This document shows positions 44,959-53,705 of a stretch of 64,000 bases of DNA, in pieces. The position numbers and the translations under genes were made by a program. The stretch spans positions 1 through 64,000 of the forward strand of contig CAXTJQ010000011.1 of NCBI GenBank assembly GCA_964244725.1, read 5' to 3'. The first letter of the stretch is position 1. Each line of letters starts with the position of its first letter. Source of the DNA: Kumtagia sp964244725. GTDB taxonomy: Bacteria > Pseudomonadota > Alphaproteobacteria > Rhizobiales > Rhizobiaceae. The notes under the pieces are model-generated. The model made no database searches, was not told where the DNA came from, and was given only the letters and a program-made list of their open reading frames with translations.

Positions 44959-45320
44959 ATTGATACTCCTCTTTCCTGCAGCACTGCCCGAACGTCCGTC
45001 CAGAAATCAGCCAACAGGCTTGCCGCATCGCGGTAATGATACGGCTGGACGCGGCGAAGCCGATGCCGATGATCATGCGCCGCTGGCTTCTCGCGACCCG
45101 GTCCGCTCCCTACGGAGATGCTATGTGCGTTGTCGTATCCGACCAGCCGCTCGCCATCCGGTCCGTGCAGCGTGAGCGAATAGTCCAGCCCATGCGGCTT
45201 GACTTCACTCGCCAGCACGGCCGTCACCACGACCCGCACCCAGTGCCGGCCCTGCGGATCGACCACCAGCACCTGACCGTCCAATTCCAGAAGCAAATCG
45301 AGCGTGTGATCGGGCGTCAT
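44955..45320 (-). CDS. DUF6516-type predicted toxin
   Basis: This 121-residue protein has the DUF6516 pattern: GLDYSLTLHGPDGERLVGYD, NAHSI, then HDHRHRLRRVQPYHYRDAAS and LLADFWTDVRAVLQERGV. The His/Arg-rich HDHRH block, followed by the Tyr-rich segment, is the conserved core. The family is coupled to HTH antitoxins and predicted to be the toxic partner; the target is not known. It is the first gene of a two-gene operon, which is the reverse of the usual antitoxin-first order, and it has a near-perfect operator 5 bp before its start codon. Confidence 0.82.
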   Translation of the reverse strand: MTPDHTLDLLLELDGQVLVVDPQGRHWVRVVVTAVLASEVKPHGLDYSLTLHGPDGERLVGYDNAHSISVGSGPGREKPAAHDHRHRLRRVQPYHYRDAASLLADFWTDVRAVLQERGVSI

Positions 45321-45324
45321 CTCT

Positions 45325-45347
45325 ATATGATGATCAGATCATGATAT
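45325..45347. promoter_or_regulatory. 23-bp inverted repeat operator of the DUF6516/HTH pair
   Basis: ATATGATGATC and GATCATGATAT flank a central A and are complementary at 10 of 11 positions. The site ends 5 bp before the toxin start codon, so a bound repressor would cover the ribosome site and probably the start of transcription. The arms are AT-rich in a GC-rich genome. Confidence 0.7.
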
Positions 45348-45466
45348 GCCACAGTTCCGCGTCGGCAAGCGTCAGCGAATTCGATCCTTGCCGGTTTACA
45401 CATCACCAGCATAGCCTTAATCCCGGCCCTTCCACAAAAGAAGTCCGCCCGGGAGGCATCGCCTGA

Positions 45467-47749
45467 ATGGTCACGCGCAAAACGGACAATTCGAGCCCGC
45501 AGGTCAGCGCGGAAGAAGCGCTCGAATTCCACGCCATGGGCCGGCCGGGCAAGCTGGAGATCAACCCGACCAAGCCGATGGCCACCCAGCGCGACCTGTC
45601 GCTCGCCTATTCGCCGGGCGTCGCGGCGCCGGTGCTGGCCATCGCCGCCGACCCGTCCAAGGCCTTCGACTACACGACGCGCGGCAATCTGGTCGCCGTC
45701 ATCTCCAACGGCACGGCGATCCTCGGGCTGGGCAATCTCGGCGCGCTCGCCTCCAAGCCCGTCATGGAAGGCAAAGCGGTGCTGTTCAAGCGCTTCGCCG
45801 ATGTCGATTCGATCGACCTCGAGGTCGACACCGAGGACGCCGACGAATTCGTCAACGCCGTCCGCTTCCTTGGGCCCTCCTTCGGCGGCATCAACCTCGA
45901 GGACATCAAGGCGCCGGAGTGCTTCATCATCGAGAGCCGCCTGCGCGAGCTGATGGACATCCCGGTCTTCCACGACGACCAGCACGGCACCGCGATCATC
46001 GCCGCCGCCGGGCTGATCAACGCGCTCCACATCACCGGGCGCGACATGAAGACGACGAAACTCGTCTGCAACGGCGCGGGCGCGGCCGGCATCGCGTGCA
46101 TCGAGCTCATCAAGGCGATGGGCTTCTCGCCCGAGAACGTCATCCTGTGCGACACCAAGGGCGTCGTCCACCAGGGCCGAACCGAGGGCATGAACCAGTG
46201 GAAATCGGCGCACGCCGCCAAGACCGAGGCGCGCACGCTGGCCGAGGCGATGGACGGCGCCGACGTGATCTTCGGCCTTTCGGCCAAGGGCGCGCTGACC
46301 ACGCCGATGATCCAGTCGATGGCCAAGAACCCGATCATCTTCGCCATGGCCAATCCCGACCCCGAGATCACGCCCGAGGAGGTGGCCGAAATCCGCACCG
46401 ACGCGATCATGGCGACCGGGCGCTCCGACTATCCCAACCAGGTCAACAACGTGCTCGGCTTCCCCTACATCTTCAGGGGCGCGCTCGACGTCCGCGCGAC
46501 CACCATCAACGACGCGATGAAGGTCGCGGCCGCGCAGGCGCTGGCCGATCTGGCGCGCGAGGACGTGCCCGACGACGTCGCCGCCGCCTACCAGGGCATG
46601 CGGCCGAAATTCGGTCCCAGCTACATCATTCCGGTGCCGTTCGACCCGCGCCTGATCTCGGCGATCCCGATCGCGGTCGCCAAGGCGGCGATGGACTCCG
46701 GCGTCGCGCGCAAGCCGATCCTCGACATCGAGCGCTACCGCCAGGAGCTCTCCGCCCGGCGCGACCCGATCGCCTCGACGCTGCAGCGCATCTACGACCG
46801 CGTGCGGCGCAACCCCAAGCGCATCGTCTTCGCCGAGGGCGAGGAGGAGCAGGTGATGCGCGCCGCCGTCGCCTACGCCAACCAGAAGCTCGGCACAGCG
46901 ATCCTCGTCGGCCGCGACGACGTGATCAAGGAGAACGCGCGCGCCGCCGGCATCGCGCTCGACCGCGCCGGGATCGAGATCATCAACGCGCGGCTGTCGC
47001 GGCGCAACGCCGTCTATGCCGACCACCTCTATGCGCGCATGCAGCGCAAGGGCTTCCTGTTCCGCGACTGCCAGCGCCTGATCAACAACGACCGCAACCA
47101 TTTCGCCGCCTGCATGCTGGCGCTGGGCGACGCCGACGGCGTGGTCTCGGGCGTCACGCGCAACTATTCGACCGTGCTGGAGGATATCCGCCGCGTCATC
47201 GACGAGAAGCCCGGCCACCGCGTCATCGGCGCCTCGATCGTGCTGGCCAGGGGCCGCACCGTCATCGTCGCCGACACGGCCGTGCACGACATGCCGAACG
47301 CCGAGGAGCTGGCCGACATCGCCGAGGAGGTGGCGGGCTTCGCGCGCCGCATGGGCTACGAGCCGCGCGTCGCCATGCTCGCCTACTCGACCTTCGGCCA
47401 CCCCGAGGGCGAGCGCTCGCAGCGGGTGCAGGAGGCGGTCAAGATCCTCGACAAGCGCCGCGTCGACTTCGAGTATGACGGCGAGATGGCGGCCGACGTG
47501 GCGCTCAACGCCCGCGCGATGGCGCAATACCCCTTCTGCCGCCTGTCGGCCCCGGCCAACGTGCTGGTCATGCCGGCGTTCCACTCGGCCAGCATCTCGA
47601 CGCGCATGCTGCAGGAACTCGGCGGGAGCACGGTCATCGGCCCGCTGCTGGTGGGGCTGAACAAGCCGGTGCAGATTGTAAGTTTGGGAGCCAAGGACAG
47701 CGACATTGTGAACATGGCGGCGATCGCGGCGTATACGGCGGGGAGTTGA
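45467..47749 (+). CDS. maeB: NADP-dependent malic enzyme with phosphotransacetylase-like domain
   Basis: This 760-residue cytoplasmic enzyme oxidatively decarboxylates malate to pyruvate with NADP+. The N-terminal malic domain (about 1-430) has SLAYSPGVAAPV, the metal/catalytic block FIIESRLRELMDIPVFHDDQ HGTA region and the cofactor motif NGAGAAGIAC. The C-terminal domain (about 440-760) resembles phosphotransacetylase (RIVFAEGEEEQVMRAAV, NNDRNHFAACMLALGDADGV) and is usually regulatory, responding to acetyl-CoA. In S. meliloti the same type of protein is called Tme or Dme; the cofactor choice is inferred from family. Confidence 0.95.
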   Translation: MVTRKTDNSSPQVSAEEALEFHAMGRPGKLEINPTKPMATQRDLSLAYSPGVAAPVLAIAADPSKAFDYTTRGNLVAVISNGTAILGLGNLGALASKPVMEGKAVLFKRFADVDSIDLEVDTEDADEFVNAVRFLGPSFGGINLEDIKAPECFIIESRLRELMDIPVFHDDQHGTAIIAAAGLINALHITGRDMKTTKLVCNGAGAAGIACIELIKAMGFSPENVILCDTKGVVHQGRTEGMNQWKSAHAAKTEARTLAEAMDGADVIFGLSAKGALTTPMIQSMAKNPIIFAMANPDPEITPEEVAEIRTDAIMATGRSDYPNQVNNVLGFPYIFRGALDVRATTINDAMKVAAAQALADLAREDVPDDVAAAYQGMRPKFGPSYIIPVPFDPRLISAIPIAVAKAAMDSGVARKPILDIERYRQELSARRDPIASTLQRIYDRVRRNPKRIVFAEGEEEQVMRAAVAYANQKLGTAILVGRDDVIKENARAAGIALDRAGIEIINARLSRRNAVYADHLYARMQRKGFLFRDCQRLINNDRNHFAACMLALGDADGVVSGVTRNYSTVLEDIRRVIDEKPGHRVIGASIVLARGRTVIVADTAVHDMPNAEELADIAEEVAGFARRMGYEPRVAMLAYSTFGHPEGERSQRVQEAVKILDKRRVDFEYDGEMAADVALNARAMAQYPFCRLSAPANVLVMPAFHSASISTRMLQELGGSTVIGPLLVGLNKPVQIVSLGAKDSDIVNMAAIAAYTAGS

Positions 47750-47834
47750 GCATGCTTAGGGGCCGGGAGCCAACGGACGACTTTCGGCCGTGACGCCGGT
47801 GGTAGACGTCAGACTTGAGCGTCCATAGATCGCT

Positions 47835-50216
47835 TTAGATAATGGTCCGATCAAGCATTCGGCGACCATGACACTTCTTGTATTTTACCCCGCTCTGACA
47901 TGGACATAGATCGTTGCGCCCTGGTTTGCGCCCGATCCAAGGCATTTTTGGTAATTGAGCGGTTGAAGTCTGGACGAGTGATTTTGCGCGCGCCCTCATC
48001 CGTTCGGCATCATCATAAATGTAGGCGTTGTTGTCGACACGAGAAGAAGGTTTGGTGACTTTGAATGAATATGCTGTTTTATAGGTCCCGCCCGCAGTAG
48101 TTTCAATCATGATCCCAGTCATGTCAGCAGTGGGGATGACGAGCGCTGCAGCACTGGCTTTATCATTGACGTGCCGCCAGTCAACCTTGTCGCCTAACCT
48201 CTGCAGCCAAATGAAGAAGGGCGTGTCACTCCCGTAAAGGCAATAGCGCGCGGGATGCTGCTTAAGCGACTTGCGAAGTTCCGAGAGCATCTTTGCAAGA
48301 TCGTTCCGCCCTTTCTCACCAAGATTCCGGATGTAACTCTCAGCCGCAAGCCACCCTGACGCACGGCTGGCATTGAGCGCTCCGAGAAGTTTAAGCACCT
48401 CCTCCGGGAATTTCTGTGTAGGAAACGGACCTCTTGCCCAGGCTTCGCCCTCAAAACTACGGTCGACCTCGTGGCTCATGCCATCCCAGATGACCATGTT
48501 CGCCTTGCCGCCTTTAAGAAGGTCAGCCATGTCCTCATCGAAGCGGTTTTTCTTTAGATAGGCGCCGAGGTGATCGACTTCGTCAAACAGATGAGCGCGG
48601 CGCAGACCCGCGACGGCCTGTCGAACTTCCATATAATGGGCGAACTCTCCAAGCGTAGGTAACAGCCGCCTTAAAACAAACAGGTCATCGATGGATAATG
48701 ACACGAAGGCATGTTTCCCGAGCAGCGGCTTGATTTGCGGCAGATCCTTGCAAAAGGTCGAAAACGGCGAGAATGATTCTACTGTCAAGCCAATTGGCAC
48801 CATCACCCGGTAGTCCGTACGACGAATACGCGCGCAGTCGACGTACTTGCCATCAATTAGGCGGAAGAGCGGTACCTCATCCGCTGAGTTCAGATAGTTG
48901 AAGAAGCGCTCGCACTGCTTGTAGGCTTTGATCACCAGATCCTGCACTGATTGGGCATGCCGACCGAAGTCGAGCGCCGGAGACGCGATGGTGGCGGCCG
49001 CTCCGGCCTTTGCCTCAACGAGAAACAGGACATCTTCGATTAGGATCAGCGTGTCGTTTTCCGACCATTGTTTATTGGCTACGTCTTTGTAGTAGATTTC
49101 TTGCAGAACCTTCGCGCCCCGCAGTTGGGCGTTCAGGATATCGGCGAATGCGGCTTCGCTCATCGCCTTCTGACGCTTATTAAAAACCGCACTATAGTCG
49201 GGCTTGCGCTGCAATAGGTTGAACAGCATCGCACGATATCCCGCGTCGCGGGTAAAGCATGGGTCGACCGCGTAATAGTCTAAGCCGAGCTGAATAAGGG
49301 GCTTCTTGCGGGCAGGCAGCGTCCGGTATGGGGTGCCAGCATGATCGCCGGAAGCAAAGAACTCGGTCTCCTCTCCTCGTCGGTACGCAAGATCAGCTAG
49401 TAAAGCTGATGGGAGATTGGTGTGTCGGCTCACGTTTGCGACACCCCCTCGGAACATGTCATCAATTGCCAGGCCGGCGGCCTTTGCCTGTTCCACGTTC
49501 TCTGTAATCCAAGCCTCCATGGCGTCTTCAAATGGCCTATCTTCCGCATCGGCAAAGGTGTTTACCGCGTCCAACTGCCTTGACATCTCCGTGATGGCGT
49601 CGACATGGCCGGAGCGCGTGGCATCTGTCATCGCTTGAAACCCGATCGCGATCTCTTCGGCACCTACACTGTAAACCTCCATCAACACATCGTCGTGCGG
49701 CGCGAGAACGTAGCGATAAAACTCGCCCTCCAAAACTTGATAGCGATTCCCACGAAGCAATACCCAGTTAAATTTTGCGTAGACTTCAATATTGGCTGTG
49801 TCAGTTCCAAAAGCTCCGTTTTTCGTGTCATCTGATGTGAATATTGCGTAGTACAAGGCTTGTTGACGCAACTTATGACTGAGTTCAAATATTTCAGCGC
49901 ATTTTGCTTCGTCGAACTCGATGTTGTCAGGGGCTAAGTCGGACGCAAGAACCGCATGAACATACTCCAACAGAAACTGATTCTCGTTGATGAGGTCGTC
50001 AGGGTCGGGCACCCCCCGTTTTTCCGACGTACTTTCCCGTTCCAGCATCGCCTTCATCATACGCTGGGCATAAATATAGCCAAGAAGGTCATGAGGTGGC
50101 ATAGCAACAATCAGGCCACGCATCCGCGCTGCGGTCGTTTCCATGTCTCTAAGCAAGGAGGATGCAGCCTCAATGCGTTTTTGCTTAGCCGCTTCATCTG
50201 ATGGCATGTCAGTCAT
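47835..50216 (-). CDS. Large SEC-C protein with PD-(D/E)XK-like nuclease signature, function unknown
   Basis: I do not recognise the whole protein. It has 793 residues and no signal peptide or membrane helix. In the middle, residues 386-403 read ENDTLILIEDVLFLVEAKAG: Asp388, then a hydrophobic strand, then Glu401-X-Lys403, the pattern of PD-(D/E)XK nucleases. A helix with Gln/Tyr (AQSVQDLVIKAYKQCERFFN) follows, as in that fold. The C-terminus (about 768-784) is a SEC-C zinc motif, NDLCPCQSGVKYKKCHG. The N-terminal 350 residues are helical and unassigned. The gene is clearly less GC-rich than its neighbours, and no partner gene is attached. An accessory, possibly defence, nuclease is the best guess. 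Confidence 0.85.
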   Translation of the reverse strand: MTDMPSDEAAKQKRIEAASSLLRDMETTAARMRGLIVAMPPHDLLGYIYAQRMMKAMLERESTSEKRGVPDPDDLINENQFLLEYVHAVLASDLAPDNIEFDEAKCAEIFELSHKLRQQALYYAIFTSDDTKNGAFGTDTANIEVYAKFNWVLLRGNRYQVLEGEFYRYVLAPHDDVLMEVYSVGAEEIAIGFQAMTDATRSGHVDAITEMSRQLDAVNTFADAEDRPFEDAMEAWITENVEQAKAAGLAIDDMFRGGVANVSRHTNLPSALLADLAYRRGEETEFFASGDHAGTPYRTLPARKKPLIQLGLDYYAVDPCFTRDAGYRAMLFNLLQRKPDYSAVFNKRQKAMSEAAFADILNAQLRGAKVLQEIYYKDVANKQWSENDTLILIEDVLFLVEAKAGAAATIASPALDFGRHAQSVQDLVIKAYKQCERFFNYLNSADEVPLFRLIDGKYVDCARIRRTDYRVMVPIGLTVESFSPFSTFCKDLPQIKPLLGKHAFVSLSIDDLFVLRRLLPTLGEFAHYMEVRQAVAGLRRAHLFDEVDHLGAYLKKNRFDEDMADLLKGGKANMVIWDGMSHEVDRSFEGEAWARGPFPTQKFPEEVLKLLGALNASRASGWLAAESYIRNLGEKGRNDLAKMLSELRKSLKQHPARYCLYGSDTPFFIWLQRLGDKVDWRHVNDKASAAALVIPTADMTGIMIETTAGGTYKTAYSFKVTKPSSRVDNNAYIYDDAERMRARAKSLVQTSTAQLPKMPWIGRKPGRNDLCPCQSGVKYKKCHGRRMLDRTII

Positions 50217-50600
50217 AATATTCTATCCAATTCATCCTGTAGCTTAGCGCAGCAGCTCCAGTTGCCTGAAATATAAGCGACTATGCGACACAGGCCGAAT
50301 CTATGTTCTGGCAGGCGCTACGCAATAAGCACTCGAACAAGTAAATTTAGGCGTCAGTTTCCGCTGGGCGAGTACATTTTTATTGTCGAAGTCGACGATT
50401 GCGGTCAGCATCCGAATCGGAATTGGACGCCATAGGATGGCCATTTCGAGGATCCGGGGTTTAAACCACTGCCTTTCTGAAACGACGATGTTCTGGGGAA
50501 TATCGACGGCGCAGCCTAATAATCCTTCGCGAGACGGGGGAGACGTAAGGGACTTCCGGCCCGTCTCGCGGAATGCAACTCCACATGATAAACTCACCCC
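50217..50600. other. AT-richer intergenic stretch with no recognised gene
   Basis: This 384-bp stretch follows the start of the SEC-C protein gene and ends at the DUF433 gene. It shares the lower GC content of the SEC-C gene up to about 50500. Short open frames exist on both strands, but none has a ribosome site or a recognisable motif. It must contain the promoter of the SEC-C gene; no clear box was found. Confidence 0.5.
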
Positions 50601-50822
50601 ATGATTGACTACCACCGCTTCATCACCTTCGAACCCGGCAAGCGCGGTGGGCGGGCTTGCATCCGCACCATGCGCATCGCGGTCGCCGATGTACTCGGCT
50701 GGCTTTCGGCCGGCATGTCGCATGAGGAGATCATCGCGGATTTTCCGGAACTCGGCGAAGACGACATCCGCGCCTGTCTCGCTTATGCAGCCTCAGGTAA
50801 CGCTCCTCCCTTCTCTCCTTGA
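50601..50822 (+). CDS. DUF433 antitoxin-like protein, probably truncated
   Basis: This 73-residue protein has the DUF433 pattern MIDYHRFITFEPGKRGGRAC, IRTMRIAVADVLGWLSAGMS then EEIIADFPELGEDDIRACLA. That is a winged-helix antitoxin partner of DUF5615 PIN-like toxins. Here the domain runs to YAASGN and then enters a hairpin repeat, where the stop codon lies. No DUF5615 toxin follows. The gene thus looks like an orphan or 3'-truncated antitoxin left after loss of its toxin. It could still bind DNA. Confidence 0.72.
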   Translation: MIDYHRFITFEPGKRGGRACIRTMRIAVADVLGWLSAGMSHEEIIADFPELGEDDIRACLAYAASGNAPPFSP

Positions 50823-50830
50823 GAAAAGGG
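50808..50830. repeat. Hairpin overlapping the DUF433 stop
   Basis: CCCTTCTCTC (50808-50817) and GAGAAAAGGG (50821-50830) pair at 9 of 10 positions with a 3-nt loop. It contains the stop codon of the DUF433 frame and may be the end of an inserted repeat or a weak terminator. Confidence 0.5.
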
Positions 50831-50882
50831 AACGGCGTCACTGCCCGTCAAAAGCCGGGACGGGGATGACGCGTTGGCGCAG

Positions 50883-50959
50883 GGGGACAGTTTACTTCTT
50901 TCCGCAGAAAGGCGCGGCGGCGGCAAAGCTGACGCGGGCGGAAAAAGTAAACTGTCCCC
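50883..50959. repeat. REP/MITE-like inverted repeat with GGGGACAGTTTACTT arms
   Basis: GGGGACAGTTTACTT (50883-50897) and AAGTAAACTGTCCCC (50945-50959) are perfect complements. With a one-base gap the pairing extends through CTTTCCGC and GCGGAAAAAG. The 77-bp unit has a GC-rich loop. Sequences with this GGGGACAGTTTACTT core are widely seen as dispersed REP-type elements in proteobacteria. No transposase is present here. Confidence 0.7.
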
Positions 50960-51358
50960 GGCACTTCGCCGTCCGAATGCTATCGTCACGCGGTGACGGC
51001 AAGACAAAATCCCATCCCCGCCCCCTGCCGCCCCTCCATAATCCCCTCACCGCTCTTTCGGGGACCCTGGTGCGCACCGGGTATCAGGGAAGGGCGGCGG
51101 CGCCGGGTCGGTGGCGATACGGTATCGTCGCTGGGCGATGAGCCCATAGGCCCGGGCCCGAACCATGGCTCCCCGCGTCAACAACGCGTCCCCGTGGTCG
51201 GGCAAGCAGCCGGCGGATGCATGGGTCGCGCCGCATAAAAACAAAATCTAAGGGCGCTGTCCATGCACCCTCTCCCCGAGCCGTCAAACCGGCGCGGTCG
51301 TTTCCGCGCGACCTCGATCAAGGCGACGAGAAATCCGCCCAATGGAAAGGAGCCGAAA
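50960..51358. other. Intergenic stretch without a recognised gene
   Basis: About 400 bp between the inverted repeat and the next small gene. Open frames are present on both strands but look like antisense or random GC-rich reading and have no recognisable motif. The end near 51340 carries the AAGGAG ribosome site of the following gene. Confidence 0.45.
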
Positions 51359-51733
51359 ATGAAAGGAAAGAAGCCGGACAGGATCAGCGTGTCCATCACG
51401 GAGGCCGATGTGCGCGGGTCGCTGGTGCTGGCCTTGCAGGTGGCGGCGACGATCGCCGGCAGCCCGTCCGCGTGTCGGCGGACGGCCTGCCGCGCCAACG
51501 GCCAATGCCATTTCTCGGTCGATGCGGAGAACCGCACTCATTGCCAGGGCGGAGCCGATGGCGGGACCATGGACCGAGCCGAGGGTATGCCTATCTTCTT
51601 AGCGCGGGTCCGGGAGCGGACCGACGCCATTCCGCTCCCCTGCCCGGCCGGCGCGGTGGCGTTGAGCGCCGCCGACCTGGAAGAAGCGCCCGGCTCCAAC
51701 CAGGCAGCGCTAATAGTCAGCCGCAGACGCTGA
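51359..51733 (+). CDS. Small Cys-rich hypothetical protein
   Basis: I do not recognise this 124-residue protein. It begins MKGKKPDRISVSITEADVRG with a short helix (SLVLALQVAATIAG) and then has a Cys cluster: SACRRTACRANGQCHF and NRTHCQGG, four Cys with two His, which could bind a metal. A Pro/Ala-rich end with one more Cys follows. The start is well supported by AAGGAG 6 nt upstream. Its last 17 bases overlap the 3' end of the convergent secreted-protein gene. Confidence 0.6.
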   Translation: MKGKKPDRISVSITEADVRGSLVLALQVAATIAGSPSACRRTACRANGQCHFSVDAENRTHCQGGADGGTMDRAEGMPIFLARVRERTDAIPLPCPAGAVALSAADLEEAPGSNQAALIVSRRR

Positions 51734-52046
51734 CCGACTTGATCACGACCCTGCCATGGTGGCGTTCGCGCACGGTCCTGGTGCGGCAGTTGTTGTCGCG
51801 CACCTCGTGGCGGCGGAAGTCGCGCTCGCGGTGGCGGCGGAAATCGCGGCGGTCCTCGCGTATGAATTCGCGCCGGTCGCGGCGAAAATCGCGGCGGTCG
51901 TGGTTGCGGTTGCGATGGCCGTCGCGGATAACCACGCCGTCGTCGCCGGTTGTGATGGTAATGCCATTGGCGGCCTGCGCGGCAGGCATCGCCGCCGAAG
52001 CCATGCCGGTTACGGCGATGAGCGCGGCGATCAGGAATTTCTTCAT
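51717..52046 (-). CDS. Secreted Arg/Asp-rich small protein
   Basis: This 109-residue protein has a signal peptide MKKFLIAALIAVTGMASAAM, with cleavage near PAAQA (residue 25). The mature part is dominated by Arg, Asp and His in a repetitive tract (HDRRDFRRDRREFIREDRRD, FRRHRERDFRRHEVRDNN), with two Cys near the end (NNCRTRTV and SVSVCG), likely a disulfide. Such proteins occur in rhizobia without known function. The extreme charge suggests binding to envelope polyanions. It converges with the Cys-rich gene. Confidence 0.8.
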   Translation of the reverse strand: MKKFLIAALIAVTGMASAAMPAAQAANGITITTGDDGVVIRDGHRNRNHDRRDFRRDRREFIREDRRDFRRHRERDFRRHEVRDNNCRTRTVRERHHGRVVIKSVSVCG

Positions 52047-52115
52047 GGGGTAATCTCCAGATTGACGCTGGACAACGCGACCCGCCGGTGCTTGTTCCGG
52101 CCCGCGGAAAACAGA

Positions 52116-53705
52116 TCAGGCGGCCTCGCGGACCTGGTAGTCCTTGATCGCGGCGAAGCGGACCGCTTTCCAGCGCTCGGCCTCGTAGTTGAGCGAGAAA
52201 GCGTGTTGGGCAAGGAAGACCGGGTCGCCGTCGAGATCGCGGGCGATGTCGCCGCGATGGGCCTCGATGAAGCGGTGGATCTCGAGGTCGCCGTCGGCCG
52301 CAATCCAGCGGCAGACCGAGAAGCGCGACAGTTCGAACTCGACGGGCAGCGTGTATTCGAAGGCCAGCCGCTCCTTGAGCACGTCGAGCTGCAGCGCCCC
52401 GACCACGCCGACGATCGCCGGCGAGCCGTCCTCGGGCGAGAACAGCTGGACGACGCCTTCCTCGGCCATCTGATGGAGCGCCTCCTTGAGTTTCTTCGCC
52501 TTCATCGCATCGCCGAGCCGCACCCGGCGCAGGATCTCGGGGGCGAAATTGGGAACGCCGCGAAACAAAATATCCTCGCCCTGGGTGAGCGTGTCGCCGA
52601 TGCGCAGCGTGCCATGATTGGGGATGCCGACGACATCGCCGGCGAACGCCTGGTCGGCGGTAATGCGCGAACGGGCGAAGAAGAATTGCGGCGCCGAAAG
52701 GCTCATCGGCTTGCCGGTGCGCACCAACTTGGCCTTCATGCCGCGCGCGAGCGTGCCGGAACAGACGCGCACGAAGGCGATGCGGTCGCGGTGGTTGGGG
52801 TCCATGTTGGCCTGGATCTTGAACACGAAGGCGCTCATCTCCGGCTCGGTGGCGTGGACGGTGCGCGTGTCGGCGTCCTGGTCGCGCGGGGATGGCCCGA
52901 ACGCCCCAAGCGCCTCGATCAGGTCGCGGACGCCGTAATTGCGCAGCGCCGAGCCGAAGAACACCGGCGTCATGTGGCCTTCGCGAAAGGCCGTCAGGTC
53001 GAACGGGCGGCAGGCCTCGCGCGCGAGTTCGAGTTCCTCGACAAAGGCGTCGCGCTCGCTTTCTGGCAAAAGGCCGGCGACGCGCTCGGAGTTCGCGCCG
53101 TTGACCTGGGTGCGGTCGATCTCGGCGTCGCTGCGCCGCACCGCGTTCCCGGCGAGGTGGTAGGTGCCGGAAAAGCTCCTGCCGCGGCCGATCGGCCAGG
53201 TGATCGGCGCGGTGTCGAGCGCGAGCTTCTCCTCGATCTCGTCCAGCACCTCGAAAATGTCGCGCGCCTCGCGGTCCATCTTGTTGATGAAGGTGACGAT
53301 TGGGATGTCGCGCAGCCGGCAGACCTCGAACAGCTTCAGCGTGCGCGGCTCGATGCCCTTGGCGGCGTCGATGACCATGACGGCGAAATCGACCGCCGAC
53401 AGCGTGCGGTAGGTGTCGTCGGCGAAATCCTCGTGGCCCGGCGTGTCGAGCAGGTTGAAGACGTGGTCGCCATATTCGAAGGTCATCACCGAGGTGACGA
53501 CCGAGATGCCGCGCTCGCGCTCGATCTTCATCCAGTCGGAGCGGGTCTGGATGCGGTCCTTCTTGGCCTTGACCTCGCCGGCGAGCTGGATCGCGCCGCC
53601 GAACAGCAGCAGCTTTTCGGTCAGCGTCGTCTTGCCGGCGTCGGGGTGGGCGATGATCGCGAAGGTGCGGCGGCGCGCGACCGCCTGTTCGATGCTTTCA
53701 GCCAT
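52116..53705 (-). CDS. prfC: Peptide chain release factor 3
   Basis: This 529-residue translational GTPase removes RF1/RF2 from the ribosome after peptide release. The GTPase motifs are intact: G1 AHPDAGKTTLTEKLLLFGGA, G2 region ERGISVVTSVMTFEY, G3 DTPGHEDF, and G4 NKMD in TFINKMDREARD. The RF3-specific domains follow, with HMTPVFFGSALRNYGV and the C-terminal block VVGALQLDVLKERLAFEY. It is transcribed alone, downstream of nothing obvious, and diverges from the YCII gene. Confidence 0.97.
   Translation of the reverse strand: MAESIEQAVARRRTFAIIAHPDAGKTTLTEKLLLFGGAIQLAGEVKAKKDRIQTRSDWMKIERERGISVVTSVMTFEYGDHVFNLLDTPGHEDFADDTYRTLSAVDFAVMVIDAAKGIEPRTLKLFEVCRLRDIPIVTFINKMDREARDIFEVLDEIEEKLALDTAPITWPIGRGRSFSGTYHLAGNAVRRSDAEIDRTQVNGANSERVAGLLPESERDAFVEELELAREACRPFDLTAFREGHMTPVFFGSALRNYGVRDLIEALGAFGPSPRDQDADTRTVHATEPEMSAFVFKIQANMDPNHRDRIAFVRVCSGTLARGMKAKLVRTGKPMSLSAPQFFFARSRITADQAFAGDVVGIPNHGTLRIGDTLTQGEDILFRGVPNFAPEILRRVRLGDAMKAKKLKEALHQMAEEGVVQLFSPEDGSPAIVGVVGALQLDVLKERLAFEYTLPVEFELSRFSVCRWIAADGDLEIHRFIEAHRGDIARDLDGDPVFLAQHAFSLNYEAERWKAVRFAAIKDYQVREAA

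Noticed and set aside
45323..47584. Minus-strand open frame of 753 codons opposite malic enzyme
   Set aside because: Shadow of maeB; no recognisable domain and a start in the toxin-antitoxin promoter region.
50301..50723. Minus-strand open frame of 140 codons in the gap before the DUF433 gene
   Set aside because: No ribosome site, no motif, and it runs antisense through the DUF433 gene.
51178..51541. Several minus-strand open frames over the start of the Cys-rich small gene
   Set aside because: They oppose a gene with a strong AAGGAG site and have no family features of their own.
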